A stretch of DNA of 64,000 nt. Origin: Bacillota bacterium (lineage in GTDB: Bacteria > Bacillota > Clostridia > Oscillospirales > Ruminococcaceae). This document shows, piece by piece, positions 15,822 through 24,914 of the stretch; the first letter of the stretch is position 1, and each line of letters starts with the position of its first letter. The notes under the pieces are model-generated. The model was not told the DNA's origin and searched no databases. It saw only the letters and a list, made by a program, of their open reading frames with translations. The position numbers and the translations under genes were made by a program. The stretch is from contig JAEWRN010000007.1 of assembly GCA_023460035.1 (NCBI GenBank), positions 62,001-126,000 of the forward strand, written 5' to 3'.

Positions 15822-15869
15822 CCTATAAAAAACGCTTCTCCTTTTTGTCTGCCACCTTTTTTACCGTGC

Positions 15870-15917
15870 TTGCCCTGCGCATAAAAACGCGGTACAATGA
15901 ACAAAAGCTGGTATAAT
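15870..15917 (+). promoter_or_regulatory. candidate promoter of the 15967 gene
   Basis: TTGCCC (15870-15875), 17-base spacer, TACAAT (15893-15898). A second, extended -10 (TGGTATAAT) ends at 15917. Either could drive the gene starting at 15967. Confidence 0.45.
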
Positions 15918-15966
15918 TCCCGCCGGCCTGACCATCTGCCCGGCCGGCAAGAATGGGGGCAGTACT

Positions 15967-16626
15967 GTGAATTTGATCGAAGCACACCAAATCGTCCACG
16001 ATTATATGCAGGCCCTTGCAACCCCACCCGAAGAAAATTCGTTGTTTTACCGCCCAATCAGTCATTTAAAAAACACCAAGGATGAAATTGTGGATGCGTA
16101 TAAGCTGTTTTATGCGCATATGCTGCTGTTTGGCACAAGGTCACAAAAGCAGTACCAGCAGTACGAAATCGGGCGCAAGTTTTTAAGTACCTTTGTGCGG
16201 GATGAAAAATATCAGGACGTTATCAAGTGTATGCAGGTCATCAACGATGGCCCCCCGCAGGACAATTCGCTGTCTTTTTGCAAAGAAAAAATTAAAATCT
16301 ACCTCACCGAGTCCGCCTCGCTGATGACACACCCTTACCGCGGCGAAGAAGTGGAAGCCTATTTTGCCCGCATGCAGCAGGAAAAGGCCGCGGTGGAACA
16401 CCGCTGGGACGAAGATCGGCAGGCAGAGGGGCGGCTGTCGCTGCGTGCGTACTTTTTTGGCTGCAGCGACTATTGTAAAAAGGCGTATCAGGCCGCCGGG
16501 CTGCCCATGAAGCCCACGGACGCAGAGTATTTTTACCCGTTTGAAATCATGCGCGAGCTATTGCAAAACCCCGGCCTTGCCGATATTTTTAGCCCTTATG
16601 CGGATTATATTCTGCAAAACCGATAA
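15967..16626 (+). CDS. hypothetical cytoplasmic protein
   Basis: 219 aa, mostly helical, no recognised domain. It contains aromatic- and charge-rich helices (VDAYKLFYAHMLLFGTRSQKQYQQYEIGRKFL) and a cysteine-containing segment (FFGCSDYCKKAYQAAG). Start is GTG 15967 or a TTG two codons on; no strong ribosome site is present, so the start is uncertain. It has its own promoter-like elements and ends before a bidirectional terminator. Confidence 0.55.
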   Translation: MNLIEAHQIVHDYMQALATPPEENSLFYRPISHLKNTKDEIVDAYKLFYAHMLLFGTRSQKQYQQYEIGRKFLSTFVRDEKYQDVIKCMQVINDGPPQDNSLSFCKEKIKIYLTESASLMTHPYRGEEVEAYFARMQQEKAAVEHRWDEDRQAEGRLSLRAYFFGCSDYCKKAYQAAGLPMKPTDAEYFYPFEIMRELLQNPGLADIFSPYADYILQNR

Positions 16627-16640
16627 TGCGTATATCAAAA

Positions 16641-16666
16641 AAAAAAGCGCCGCAAGGCGCTTTTTT
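16641..16666. terminator. bidirectional terminator between convergent genes
   Basis: A run of A, the hairpin GCGCC-GCAA-GGCGC, then six T. It serves the plus-strand gene ending at 16626 and the minus-strand transporter ending at 16707. Confidence 0.9.
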
Positions 16667-16706
16667 GTTGTCTGGGGCGATGTCTGTTTCAGTAATGGTG
16701 CAGGGC

Positions 16707-17891
16707 CTATTCGCCCGCCCTCTGCTTTTTTGAAATCTGTGCCAGCCGTGTGGTACACAGCAGCACCCCGGCGCTGCCCACCAGCAGAAAAGCCGGCATC
16801 AGCGCAAAGGTGGTGTGGGCAAAAATCTGGCCAAAAAGCGGCGGCATCAGCGTAGAGCCGGTGTAGGCACAGGCCATTTGCAGCCCCATCGAAGCCTGTG
16901 TGTCCTCTTTTGAAAAATAAGTCGGGGTCAAGTGCAGCATTGCGGGGAAAATGGGGGCCAGCCCAAACCCAATCAGCAGCAGGGCTGCGGGCGCAACGGC
17001 ATTTGGTAGCGGCAGCAGCAACACCACAAGGCCGCCCAGCACCAGCACAATGCCAAGGCGTATCAGCTTTTCACTGCTTAGCTTGGTAGACAAAACACCG
17101 CTCAGCGCGCGGCCCACGGTAATGCCCACAAAAAACAGCGATACCCAGCCGGCGGCGTCCTCCGGCAGGTTGCCCTTTACCTTTACAAGATAGCTTGCGC
17201 CCCACAGCATAAACGAGTTTTCGACCGTCGTGTATAAAAAGAAGGTTGCCATGGCATATTTGGCGCCCGCTGCCCGCAGCGGGGCAAGCAAGGGCGCACG
17301 CTTTGGTTTGTCTGCATCATCGGGCGTTGCCGGCTGCACGGTGCGGGGCTCAAAGCGGCGCCACATTGGCAGCGAAAACAACAGCAGCGTCACCAGCGCA
17401 ACTTGCAGCATCGCGATGGAAAAATAACCGCTGCGCCATCCAAAGCCCGATTTTGTGAGGGCTGAAATTAGAATGGGCCCCAGCATGGCACCCACGCCCC
17501 AAAAGCAGTGCAGCCAGTTCATGTGCTTTGCGGCATAATGCTTTGCAACAAAGGCGTTGAGGCCCGAATCCACCGCGCCGGCCCCCACCCCCAGCGGGAT
17601 GGCAAGCACGACCAGCATCCAAAACGACGGCGCCAGCGATGTGCCCAGCAGGGCAATGGCGGTCAGCGCCACGCTGCCCACCATTACGACCCCGGTGCCA
17701 AACCGGCGGATGAGCCGGTGCGACAGCAGGCTGGACAAAATAGTGCCGGTAGAGACAATGATGGCCAAAAACCCGGCGTTGCCCACCGGCACATTGAATG
17801 ACAGGTGCATCAGCGGCCAGGACGAGCCCAGCAGGGAATCCGGCAGGCCAAGGCTGATAAAGGCAAGGTAGATCAGTGCAAGAAAAATCAT
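16707..17891 (-). CDS. MFS transporter (FucP/NarK-like sugar branch)
   Basis: 394 aa with 12 predicted membrane helices. The N-terminus FLALIYLAFISLGLPDSLLGSSWP is typical of Bacillota MFS proteins paired with ROK or sugar genes; a charged loop motif (HRLIRRFGTG) follows helix 2. ATG 17891 sits 2 bases from the stop of the ROK gene, with AGGAGAA inside that gene's end, so the two are coupled. It probably imports or exports a sugar or sugar-like solute sensed by the ROK protein. Confidence 0.83.
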   Translation of the reverse strand: MIFLALIYLAFISLGLPDSLLGSSWPLMHLSFNVPVGNAGFLAIIVSTGTILSSLLSHRLIRRFGTGVVMVGSVALTAIALLGTSLAPSFWMLVVLAIPLGVGAGAVDSGLNAFVAKHYAAKHMNWLHCFWGVGAMLGPILISALTKSGFGWRSGYFSIAMLQVALVTLLLFSLPMWRRFEPRTVQPATPDDADKPKRAPLLAPLRAAGAKYAMATFFLYTTVENSFMLWGASYLVKVKGNLPEDAAGWVSLFFVGITVGRALSGVLSTKLSSEKLIRLGIVLVLGGLVVLLLPLPNAVAPAALLLIGFGLAPIFPAMLHLTPTYFSKEDTQASMGLQMACAYTGSTLMPPLFGQIFAHTTFALMPAFLLVGSAGVLLCTTRLAQISKKQRAGE

Positions 17892-17893
17892 CG

Positions 17894-18916
17894 TTATTCT
17901 CCTGACAATTTTGTAGTTTCGGTTGTAAACGGGTAAGGGTGGTGCAGCGCGGCGCGGTAGGTTTGCAGCCCCTTTGCAAAAAGGCCCGCAAAAATGTCCT
18001 CGCGCAACGCATCGCGGTACAGCAGCGGCGGCAACAGCGCACCGGCAGCGCACCGCTGTGCGGCAGCCTGTGTTGCCTGCCGCATGGCGGGGGTAAAAAA
18101 GTCGCCGTAAAGCACCAGCAGGTCGGGGTTCAGCAACCCGCAAAAGGTACAAAGTGCGGTTGCCACCGCACCTGCGGCGGCGGGGCTGGTGTAGTTCAGT
18201 GCCAGCCAGTCAATGCCCAGCGGCAGCAGCCCCACTTCGCCCGCATACCCTGCGGCGCCGTGCAGCACGATGCCGTTGACGCACACGGCACCACCCGGCC
18301 AAAACCGCTGGGGGAAGTACAGCCCCGCCACAATGCCGCCCGGCAGCGCGTGGCACACAATCGCGGCGTTGACGTCGTTTTCTATCAGGGTCGGCAGGCG
18401 GTATTTGGCTTCCAGCCGTTTTTGAAAATCCACCCCCACCAGCGCAGGGTAGTCGTTTGTGACCGCGCACCCCTCGTGTACAACACCGGGCAGCGCCAGC
18501 GCCAGCACCCAAATGTCGGGGCAGGCGGCACGGCAGCGGTCGATTACGGTTTCAAAGTCGCTGGGCGTAAAGGTGTCCAGCACCAGCTCGGTTTGGTAAA
18601 CCGTCTCGCCGTACAAATCACGCACCTGCGCAAAAATAACGTTTTGGCTGCCCCGCGCCTGTGCCGAAACCGCCAGCACCTGCGCATGGGCAGGGTTAAA
18701 CCGGTACCCCTGTGCCCGGCGCCCCCCGCCGGAGGGCAAAACGTCGCCCTGCACCGCTTCGCCGGTTTGTACCAGCTCTGCCATAATGCCGGCAACGGTG
18801 GCAAAGCTGAGGCCGGTTGTACCGGCAAGGGTGCGAATGCTGGCGCTGTGCGCCGCGTGCAGTGCCCAGCGCACCGCGTCGACATGGTCTTGTTTTAAAC
18901 GGGCAGTGCCGTTCAA
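17894..18916 (-). CDS. ROK-family transcriptional regulator
   Basis: About 340 aa. An N-terminal winged helix (RTLAGTTGLSFATVAGIMAELVQTGE) is followed by an ROK sugar-binding/kinase-like domain (LALALPGVVHEG, LIENDVNAA, HGAAGYAGEVGLLPLG). The usual ATP-binding DxGxT site is absent, so it is a regulator rather than a kinase. TTG 18916 is preferred since GGAGGTGA lies 4-5 bases before it; GTG 18925 is possible. A perfect 9+9 inverted repeat overlaps its own promoter, indicating autoregulation of the ROK-MFS operon. Confidence 0.83.
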   Translation of the reverse strand: MNGTARLKQDHVDAVRWALHAAHSASIRTLAGTTGLSFATVAGIMAELVQTGEAVQGDVLPSGGGRRAQGYRFNPAHAQVLAVSAQARGSQNVIFAQVRDLYGETVYQTELVLDTFTPSDFETVIDRCRAACPDIWVLALALPGVVHEGCAVTNDYPALVGVDFQKRLEAKYRLPTLIENDVNAAIVCHALPGGIVAGLYFPQRFWPGGAVCVNGIVLHGAAGYAGEVGLLPLGIDWLALNYTSPAAAGAVATALCTFCGLLNPDLLVLYGDFFTPAMRQATQAAAQRCAAGALLPPLLYRDALREDIFAGLFAKGLQTYRAALHHPYPFTTETTKLSGE

Positions 18917-18945
18917 AGGCTTCACCTCCGGCAGTTATTTTAAAA

Positions 18946-18989
18946 CTTATTATAAGTACTATAATAAGTCACAGGGTAAAAGATGTCAA
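18946..18989 (-). promoter_or_regulatory. ROK-MFS operon promoter with embedded operator
   Basis: On the minus strand TTGACA (18989-18984), a 17-base spacer and TATTAT (18966-18961) form a strong sigma-70 promoter. A perfect inverted repeat CTTATTATA-N5-TATAATAAG (18946-18968) covers the -10 and the start region, the expected position for a repressor site. Confidence 0.8.
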
Positions 18990-19041
18990 TCCCCTTTCGC
19001 GCATTTGGTGTTTTTATAACCTGCAAGTGGGGGCAGGGCTA

Positions 19042-19096
19042 ATTCACGCAAGTTTCACTTTTACAACAATTTTACATTACGCTCTGCCTTTATACT
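19042..19096 (+). promoter_or_regulatory. Pho-box-like direct repeats and -10 of the polyphosphate cassette
   Basis: ATTCAC-N5-TTTCAC (19042-19058) is followed one base later by TTTACA-N5-TTTACA (19060-19076). Each pair has an 11-base period, the geometry of Gram-positive PhoP boxes (TTnACA repeats). The -10 TATACT is at 19091-19096, with no normal -35, so the last repeat occupies the -35 region. This suggests response-regulator activation, plausibly by phosphate starvation. Confidence 0.55.
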
Positions 19097-19137
19097 CAAA
19101 GTACAAACAAAACCAAAAACGGAAAGGAGTTTTCCCC

Positions 19138-20916
19138 GTGGTACATAAAAAACACGCCATCACGTTAGTGGCACTGCTGCTCAGCGCGGCGCTGCTGGCA
19201 GGGTGCACCGGCACCGCAGCTTCGCAGGCCGGCACGGCACAAGGCACGGCCAGTGCGTCGTCGGCATCTTCCGCTTCCACCACCCTCGCGGCAAGCAATG
19301 CAGTTTCAGTTACATTTGATGCAAGTGATGAGGCGATTGACTGGCAAAGCGCCGGGGCGACCCCCATTGATTTAAATACAGGCAGCGCGACCATCACCCA
19401 AAGCGGTGTTTATGAGGTGACCGGCACTCTTGAGGACGGCAGCCTTGTTGTAAATGTGGACAAGGACACCGACAGCGGTACCGTGATACTGGTGCTGAAC
19501 GGCGCCAGCATTACCAGCAGCGACAGCGCCCCTATTGATATAAAAGACGCAAAAAAGGTCGTGCTGCTGCTGGCAGAGGGCACGGCCAATACCGTAACAC
19601 AGGGCAGCGCCGTTGTGACCAATGAGGACGACGAGCCCACGGCGGCCATTTTTTCAAAGGCCGATCTCACCATCACCGGCAGCGGCTCGCTTGCGGTTAC
19701 GACCGAGTATAACGACGGCATTACCAGCAAAGACACGCTGAAAATCACCGGTGGCACCATTACGGTCACAGCGGCGCAGGATGGCCTTGTGGGCAAGGAC
19801 GCCCTTGCCATTCAAACGGCAGACCTCACCGTTACGGCGGGCAAAGACGGTCTGCGCGCTACGAACGACAGTGAAACCGGGCTGGGCAACCTGCTAATCT
19901 TAGACGGCACATTTCACATCACTGCGGCAAATGACGCAATGCAGGCAGTGAGCACGCTGCAAATAGAGGGCGGCACCTTTACCCTTTCGTCCGGCGGCGG
20001 GTACGGCGGCATCCTCAGCAGTGGCAACCAAATGGGCGGCCCCGGCGGGCAGGCCCAAACGGCAACCGCCACAAGCGACACGCAGGAGAGTAAAAAAGCC
20101 ATCAAGGCAGACGGCGCAGTGTTAATTAACGGCGGCACGTTTACCATTTCGGCTTACGAGGACGCACTGCACTCAAACGGCAGCGTTTCGGTGAGCGGCG
20201 GCACGTTTGCCATCAGCTCGGGCGATGATGCGGTGCACGCCGACGGCACACTTACCATCAGCGGCGGGTCGTTTGATATTGCGGCCAGCTATGAGGGTAT
20301 TGAGGGTGCCAACATCACCATCACCGGCGGCACGATTGCGCTGGTTTCATCCGATGACGGGTTAAACGTCAACGACGCGAGCGGTCTTTTGACCCTTGCC
20401 GGCGGCGAAATTACCATCGACGCGGGTGGCGACGGCATCGACTCTAACGGGTCGGTCGTGATGACCGGCGGCACAGTGCTGGTCAGCGGGCCCACCGACA
20501 ACGGCAACGGCCCGCTGGATTATGACAGCACGTTTACCATCAGCGGCGGGTCGCTGGTGGCCGCGGGCAGCAGCGGCATGGCGCAGGCCCCCGGTACCGG
20601 GTCGTCACAGCTGTCCTTGCTGGTTTATTACACCGCTACCCAGCAGGCGGGTACCAGCGTGGCACTGAAAGACGCTTCGGGCAATACGCTGGCACAGTTT
20701 ACACCCGCAAAGCAATACAGCTCGGTCGTGATTTCGGTGCCGGGGCTTGCGCAGGGCAGCACTTATAGCCTGTACAGCGGCGACACACAGCTGGCGCAGA
20801 TTACGCTCAGCGGCACGACGACCGTTGTCAGCTCGACAGGCGAAGCCGTCAGCGGCGGCACCACAATGGGCGGGGGCGGCATGGGTGGCGGGCCCGGCGG
20901 CGGCCGCCGCGGGTAA
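19138..20916 (+). CDS. beta-helix lipoprotein with carbohydrate-binding (DUF4353-like) domain
   Basis: 592 aa. A lipoprotein signal ends in LLAGC. After a Ser/Ala-rich linker, residues of about 60-500 form a right-handed beta-helix of repeating units (GGTFTISAYEDALHSNGS, GGTFAISSGDDAVHADGT, GGEITIDAGGDGIDSNGS). This is the pattern of 'carbohydrate-binding domain-containing' proteins found with CotH, VTC and DUF4956 genes. The tail is glycine-rich (GGGGMGGGPGGG). GTG 19138 is chosen for GGAAAGGAG upstream and a proper signal peptide. It probably sits on the cell surface in a polyphosphate- or wall-linked system. Confidence 0.85.
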   Translation: MVHKKHAITLVALLLSAALLAGCTGTAASQAGTAQGTASASSASSASTTLAASNAVSVTFDASDEAIDWQSAGATPIDLNTGSATITQSGVYEVTGTLEDGSLVVNVDKDTDSGTVILVLNGASITSSDSAPIDIKDAKKVVLLLAEGTANTVTQGSAVVTNEDDEPTAAIFSKADLTITGSGSLAVTTEYNDGITSKDTLKITGGTITVTAAQDGLVGKDALAIQTADLTVTAGKDGLRATNDSETGLGNLLILDGTFHITAANDAMQAVSTLQIEGGTFTLSSGGGYGGILSSGNQMGGPGGQAQTATATSDTQESKKAIKADGAVLINGGTFTISAYEDALHSNGSVSVSGGTFAISSGDDAVHADGTLTISGGSFDIAASYEGIEGANITITGGTIALVSSDDGLNVNDASGLLTLAGGEITIDAGGDGIDSNGSVVMTGGTVLVSGPTDNGNGPLDYDSTFTISGGSLVAAGSSGMAQAPGTGSSQLSLLVYYTATQQAGTSVALKDASGNTLAQFTPAKQYSSVVISVPGLAQGSTYSLYSGDTQLAQITLSGTTTVVSSTGEAVSGGTTMGGGGMGGGPGGGRRG

Positions 20917-20942
20917 AACACAAATGAAATGGAGGGAACACC

Positions 20943-21689
20943 ATGATCACCCAAACCTTTCAGCGGTACGAGCTGAAATACCTTATCACGCCACAGCAGT
21001 TTACCCTGCTGCAGCAGCGCCTGGCAGAGATGATGCAGCCGGACGAATACTGTGTCAACGGCAGTTACCCCATTTATAATGTGTACTACGACACATGGGA
21101 CGACGCGCTGATTCGGCATTCGCTGCAAAAGCCCTATTACAAAGAAAAGCTGCGCATGCGCAGTTACCAGCTGCCGGTCAGCCGGCAGGACCCGGTTTTT
21201 TTAGAGCTGAAAAAGAAGGTGGGCGGCATTGTGGCAAAGCGCCGTGCGGTGCTGCCCTATGGCGAGGCGCTGCGGTATTTAGAGGGCGGGCCCTTGCCGC
21301 AGGCGAGCAGCTATGAGGACGCGCAGGTGCTGCGCGAAATCGAGTATTTTCGCACCCGCTTTACGGTGCAGCCGCGCGTCTTTATCGGGTACGAGCGCAT
21401 TGCCTATTTTGACCGCGAAGACCCGCAGCTGCGCATCTCGTTCGATTTTCACATTCGCACCCGCAGGGTGCGGCCCGACTTTTTGGCCGGCGGCAGCGGC
21501 ACCCCGCTGCTGACAGACGGCAGCGTGCTAATGGAGATCAAATGCGGTGGTGCGATGCCGCTGTGGCTATGCCACCTGCTGGCGCAGCAGCAAATTTATA
21601 AAACCAGTTTTTCAAAATACGGCGCAGAATATACAAAGGCACTTGCGCAGAGCGCTTTGCCCAATGCTATGGAGGGGACACCATGTTAG
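20943..21689 (+). CDS. VTC-domain polyphosphate polymerase-like protein
   Basis: 248 aa, a single VTC tunnel domain. Basic residues that would line the tunnel are present in RYELKYLI (near residue 8), KEKLRMRSY (about 66-74), LELKKKVGGIVAKRR (about 84-98), and the glutamate in LMEIKCGG (near 198). The family makes polyphosphate from ATP in yeast vacuoles; bacterial homologues are assigned by similarity. GGAGGGAAC precedes ATG. It overlaps the DUF4956 gene by seven bases, so the products are likely coupled at the membrane. Confidence 0.85.
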   Translation: MITQTFQRYELKYLITPQQFTLLQQRLAEMMQPDEYCVNGSYPIYNVYYDTWDDALIRHSLQKPYYKEKLRMRSYQLPVSRQDPVFLELKKKVGGIVAKRRAVLPYGEALRYLEGGPLPQASSYEDAQVLREIEYFRTRFTVQPRVFIGYERIAYFDREDPQLRISFDFHIRTRRVRPDFLAGGSGTPLLTDGSVLMEIKCGGAMPLWLCHLLAQQQIYKTSFSKYGAEYTKALAQSALPNAMEGTPC

Positions 21690-22372
21690 ATTCTATTTTT
21701 ACCGATACCAGCACGACCACCATCACCTTTGGCACAACGGTTGCCGTGGTGCTCAGCGCAATGGCAATCGGCCTGTTTATCAGCCTGGTCTATATGGCCA
21801 CCCATAAAAAAGAACCCTACACCGCAGGGTTTGTGGTGGCGCTTATTATGCTGCCCGCCATCATCGCCATGATTATTTTGCTGGTGGGCAACAATGTGGC
21901 GCGTGCGTTCAGCCTTGCCGGGGCATTCAGCCTCATCCGGTTTCGCAGCGCACCGGGCAATTCAAAAGACATCGCCTACGTATTTTTTACGCTGGGGGTC
22001 GGGCTTGCCTGCGGTATGGGGTACATCGCCTACGCGGTGCTGTTTGCGCTGATTATGTGCGCCGCCATGGCGGTGCTGACACTGGTGCAGTTTGGGGCAA
22101 AAAGCAGCAGCAGTATGCTGCTCAAGGTGACGGTGCCCGAAAGCTTGCAGTATGACGGCATGTTTGAGCCGCTGCTGGCCGAATACACCACCAGCCACAA
22201 GCTGGTGCGGGTCAAGACCGTCGAGTTTGGCTCGCTGTTCGAGCTGACCTTTGAAATTATGATGAAAGACGCGCTGCTGTCAAAGCAGCTCATCGACAAC
22301 GTGCGCACCCAAAACGGCAATTTGGGGGTCACCCTCTCGCAAAACCAGCAAACCGAAGCCGCGGTGTTTTAA
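21683..22372 (+). CDS. DUF4956 membrane protein
   Basis: 229 aa with about four membrane helices (TVAVVLSAMAIGLFISLVYMA; GFVVALIMLPAIIAMIILLVG; DIAYVFFTLGVGLACGMGYIAYAVLFALIMC). These include the conserved FSLAGAFSLIRFRSAPGNSKD block of DUF4956, and a soluble C-terminal domain follows. It is the standard partner of VTC proteins and may be the membrane platform for the polymerase. The last 23 codons plus terminator recur at 54796, marking this gene's 3' end as the junction of an inserted island. Confidence 0.87.
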   Translation: MLDSIFTDTSTTTITFGTTVAVVLSAMAIGLFISLVYMATHKKEPYTAGFVVALIMLPAIIAMIILLVGNNVARAFSLAGAFSLIRFRSAPGNSKDIAYVFFTLGVGLACGMGYIAYAVLFALIMCAAMAVLTLVQFGAKSSSSMLLKVTVPESLQYDGMFEPLLAEYTTSHKLVRVKTVEFGSLFELTFEIMMKDALLSKQLIDNVRTQNGNLGVTLSQNQQTEAAVF

Positions 22373-22428
22373 ACGGCAGTAAAGCAGTAAAACAGTAACG
22401 GCCGGGGCAATTTGCCCCGGCCGTTACT
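22300..22428 (+). repeat. 129-bp direct repeat, left copy
   Basis: Identical to 54796-54924 at 127 of 129 positions. It comprises the last 23 codons and stop of the DUF4956 gene, a short spacer, and the whole terminator hairpin, ending exactly at the hairpin's last base. The two differences (22399 C/A and 22423 G/T) lie opposite each other in the stem, so pairing is kept in both copies. Confidence 0.97.
22394..22428 (+). terminator. terminator of the VTC/DUF4956 operon
   Basis: A 17-bp perfect stem (22394-22410 with 22412-22428), very stable, 21 bases after the stop codon. The T-tract behind it is short (GGGCTTTATT). Confidence 0.8.
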
Positions 22429-22478
22429 GGGCTTTATTAGTATTGGTTATGGCTAATAATTGGAGGTACAGAGGTTAC

Positions 22479-24914
22479 CTAGCTACTGTGTTTTTTAACA
22501 GTCGCCTTTGCGTAAAAACGCCGGCGGTTGCCGTCCACAAAAGCGGAGGTTGAAATTTGAAAACTAGTCTTACCACGAATATCTTTGGCAGAACTGCCTA
22601 TTAAAATATCAATTTCTCCTTTTTCAATCACCCAATGGTCATCAAGGTCCAAAAAGGCGAGTTGGCTTGGCGATATGGAGAAGATAACGGTTTTGCTTTC
22701 TGCTGGCAATAAGTCTACTTTTGCAAATCCTTGCAATTCCATACAGGGGCGCAACATACTTGCGAATCTATCTTTTAAATAAAGCTGAACGGTTTCAGTG
22801 CCCTGCACAAAACCGGTATTAGTAACGACACATGAAATATTTATATTATCAAAAGGCTCGACGGTTTTCTTGTTGACCTTCAGGTCGCTGTATGCAAAAC
22901 TTGTATAAGATAGACCGTGACCAAAAAAGTACCTTGGAGTATGTACTAGGTCGGCATAATGGGGGAAACCGATGCTTGCTCCCTGATGATAAGATGAGCC
23001 ATTGGGATGATTGTAAAAAATAGGGATTTGCCCCGCATGATAGGCAACAGAAACCGGCAGTTTGCCGCTGGGATTTACTTTACCAGTAAGAACATTCACA
23101 ATGGCTTTTGCGCCCATTTCAGTGGGGTTCCATGCTTCCAAAATGGCATGAAGATTTTCATCTGCGATATCTGAAGAAATCGGGCGCCCATCCAGATGCA
23201 CGCCAATCATCGGTTTGCCAATTGAGGAGGCCTGCGTAATGAAGGCATCTTGACATTCAGGCAAATTGATGTTGGCAGCATCTACACCTTCTCCAGTAGT
23301 GGCAATCGAACTCGAACTATATTTCCCACCGAGTGTTAGAATACACAAATCTGCATCTCGTATGGCTGCAAGAGCCTGTTCGAAATGACTTGTGTCGTTA
23401 CCAGAATTTGGATATCCATAGGCGTAGATCAATTTTATTTGTGGCAATTGATTCTGCAGCTCGTCATATAGCGTTTTGCACGTTGGTTTCAACAGAGGGA
23501 GTATGGAGTCGAACAAGACACTCTCATCCGATTGGATTTGCGTACCAGGTATGCGCTGATAATCCTTCATGATGTAATTTCCTGTTTCATCGATGCCGGC
23601 AATAGAGCTGGCCATTGCATACATTGATTCCAGCATACTGATGTGTGTATAACCACCAAAAAAATATCTGGCATTTTTGGCGTGACATCCAATAACTGCG
23701 ATTTTTTTTATATTCTTTTTCAGCGGAAGTATGCCATCGTTTTTTAGCAATACTATAGACTCTTCTGCGGCCTGAAGGGTAACCTTTTCATCGGTGGCAC
23801 GATGAAATGCTTTTTCGATGTCATCTATTGGTAGCGCATAGGGGTTTTCAAACAGCCCCATGCGAAATTTAGCAGTAAGGATGCGTTCTACAATATTGTC
23901 TAAAATTTGAATATCCGCCATACCATTTTTGAATCGCTCTGTAAGCTCCTCATTATAACAAGCGCGTTTAGGCCATTCCATATCCATACCAGCCTTCATT
24001 GCGGCGAGACCTGTATCGGTAAGGCTTTCAAATAATCCCTGTACGTTATGGGCGTTAGCAATACCTGTATAGTCAGCGACAGTCAATCCATTAAAACCCA
24101 TTTCTGTGCGTAAAAGATCCGTTAAAAGACGTTTAGACGTAGAAGTAGCTTCTCCGTCCCAAGAGCAATAACAAGGCATAATACCTTGAAGGTTAGCTTC
24201 GACGATTGCTGCTTGAAAAGGTTTGCCGTATATTTCACGCAGCAAACGTGTAGGGGTTTGGTTGTCTGCCGCATGGATGCCCCCCATTGAATTGTGGAAT
24301 CCTAAAAAATGCTTTGCTACAGCATCCGCGCGCAGCCCATCGTTGCGGGAATCTTCTTGAATGCCTTTGGCATAAGCAACCCCCATTGCTGAAGCAAGTG
24401 TGGGATCTTCACCGTAAGATTCACCTTGCCTGCCCATGCGAGAATCACGTGAGATATCCAGAACAGGGGCCAAAATTTGTGTAACGCCAATGGCCTTTTC
24501 TTGGCGCGAAATAATGGTGCCAATTTTTTGTTCCAATTCTGGATCCCAGGTAGAACCGCGACCAATACCAGACGGAAAGCTGGTACTTTCTGGAATAAAT
24601 CCACCGCACAGTCCTTCCATATGGAAAATAGCAGGAATATGATGAGGGCTTTGGGCCATAATCATAGTCTGCATTTCATGCTGGTACTGAACTGCATCGG
24701 CGAGTGTTTTCAAACTGCGCATTTCGATTGTAGAAACAGTTCCTATCCCATAAGCACAAGCCTTTTTAGCCTCTTCCTTTTTGCCGGGTATGCCAAGCAG
24801 AGTTATAGGGTAAATACTACAGGTTTGCGCCATTTTTTCTTCGACATTAAGTTTTGAAAGTAAATCCTTTGCGCGCTGCCAAGGTGGTAAATTTTTGTCA
24901 AGATAAGGGTTCAT
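22479..24914 (-). CDS. glycoside hydrolase family 3 beta-glycosidase
   Basis: 811 aa, cytoplasmic (no signal peptide). The N-terminal TIM barrel carries the conserved AVAKHFLGF and the nucleophile Asp281 in TVADYTGI (most GH3 enzymes have SDW). A GH3 C-terminal alpha/beta sandwich (SIVLLKNDGILPLKKN, GEGVDAANINLP) and a fibronectin III-like end domain follow. Typical activities are beta-glucosidase or beta-xylosidase; the sequence alone does not decide. GGAAAGGAG precedes ATG 24914. It is divergent from the GPH symporter at 25372. Lower GC than surrounding genes suggests separate origin. Confidence 0.9.
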   Translation of the reverse strand: MNPYLDKNLPPWQRAKDLLSKLNVEEKMAQTCSIYPITLLGIPGKKEEAKKACAYGIGTVSTIEMRSLKTLADAVQYQHEMQTMIMAQSPHHIPAIFHMEGLCGGFIPESTSFPSGIGRGSTWDPELEQKIGTIISRQEKAIGVTQILAPVLDISRDSRMGRQGESYGEDPTLASAMGVAYAKGIQEDSRNDGLRADAVAKHFLGFHNSMGGIHAADNQTPTRLLREIYGKPFQAAIVEANLQGIMPCYCSWDGEATSTSKRLLTDLLRTEMGFNGLTVADYTGIANAHNVQGLFESLTDTGLAAMKAGMDMEWPKRACYNEELTERFKNGMADIQILDNIVERILTAKFRMGLFENPYALPIDDIEKAFHRATDEKVTLQAAEESIVLLKNDGILPLKKNIKKIAVIGCHAKNARYFFGGYTHISMLESMYAMASSIAGIDETGNYIMKDYQRIPGTQIQSDESVLFDSILPLLKPTCKTLYDELQNQLPQIKLIYAYGYPNSGNDTSHFEQALAAIRDADLCILTLGGKYSSSSIATTGEGVDAANINLPECQDAFITQASSIGKPMIGVHLDGRPISSDIADENLHAILEAWNPTEMGAKAIVNVLTGKVNPSGKLPVSVAYHAGQIPIFYNHPNGSSYHQGASIGFPHYADLVHTPRYFFGHGLSYTSFAYSDLKVNKKTVEPFDNINISCVVTNTGFVQGTETVQLYLKDRFASMLRPCMELQGFAKVDLLPAESKTVIFSISPSQLAFLDLDDHWVIEKGEIDILIGSSAKDIRGKTSFQISTSAFVDGNRRRFYAKATVKKHSS

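Noticed and set aside
17894..18916. Glucokinase
   Set aside because: It has an N-terminal winged helix and lacks a normal ATP-binding DxGxT motif, so a ROK regulator is the better call.
19042..19076. CRISPR-like or simple tandem repeat
   Set aside because: Only four short hexamers with regulatory spacing are present, with no spacers or long repeats.
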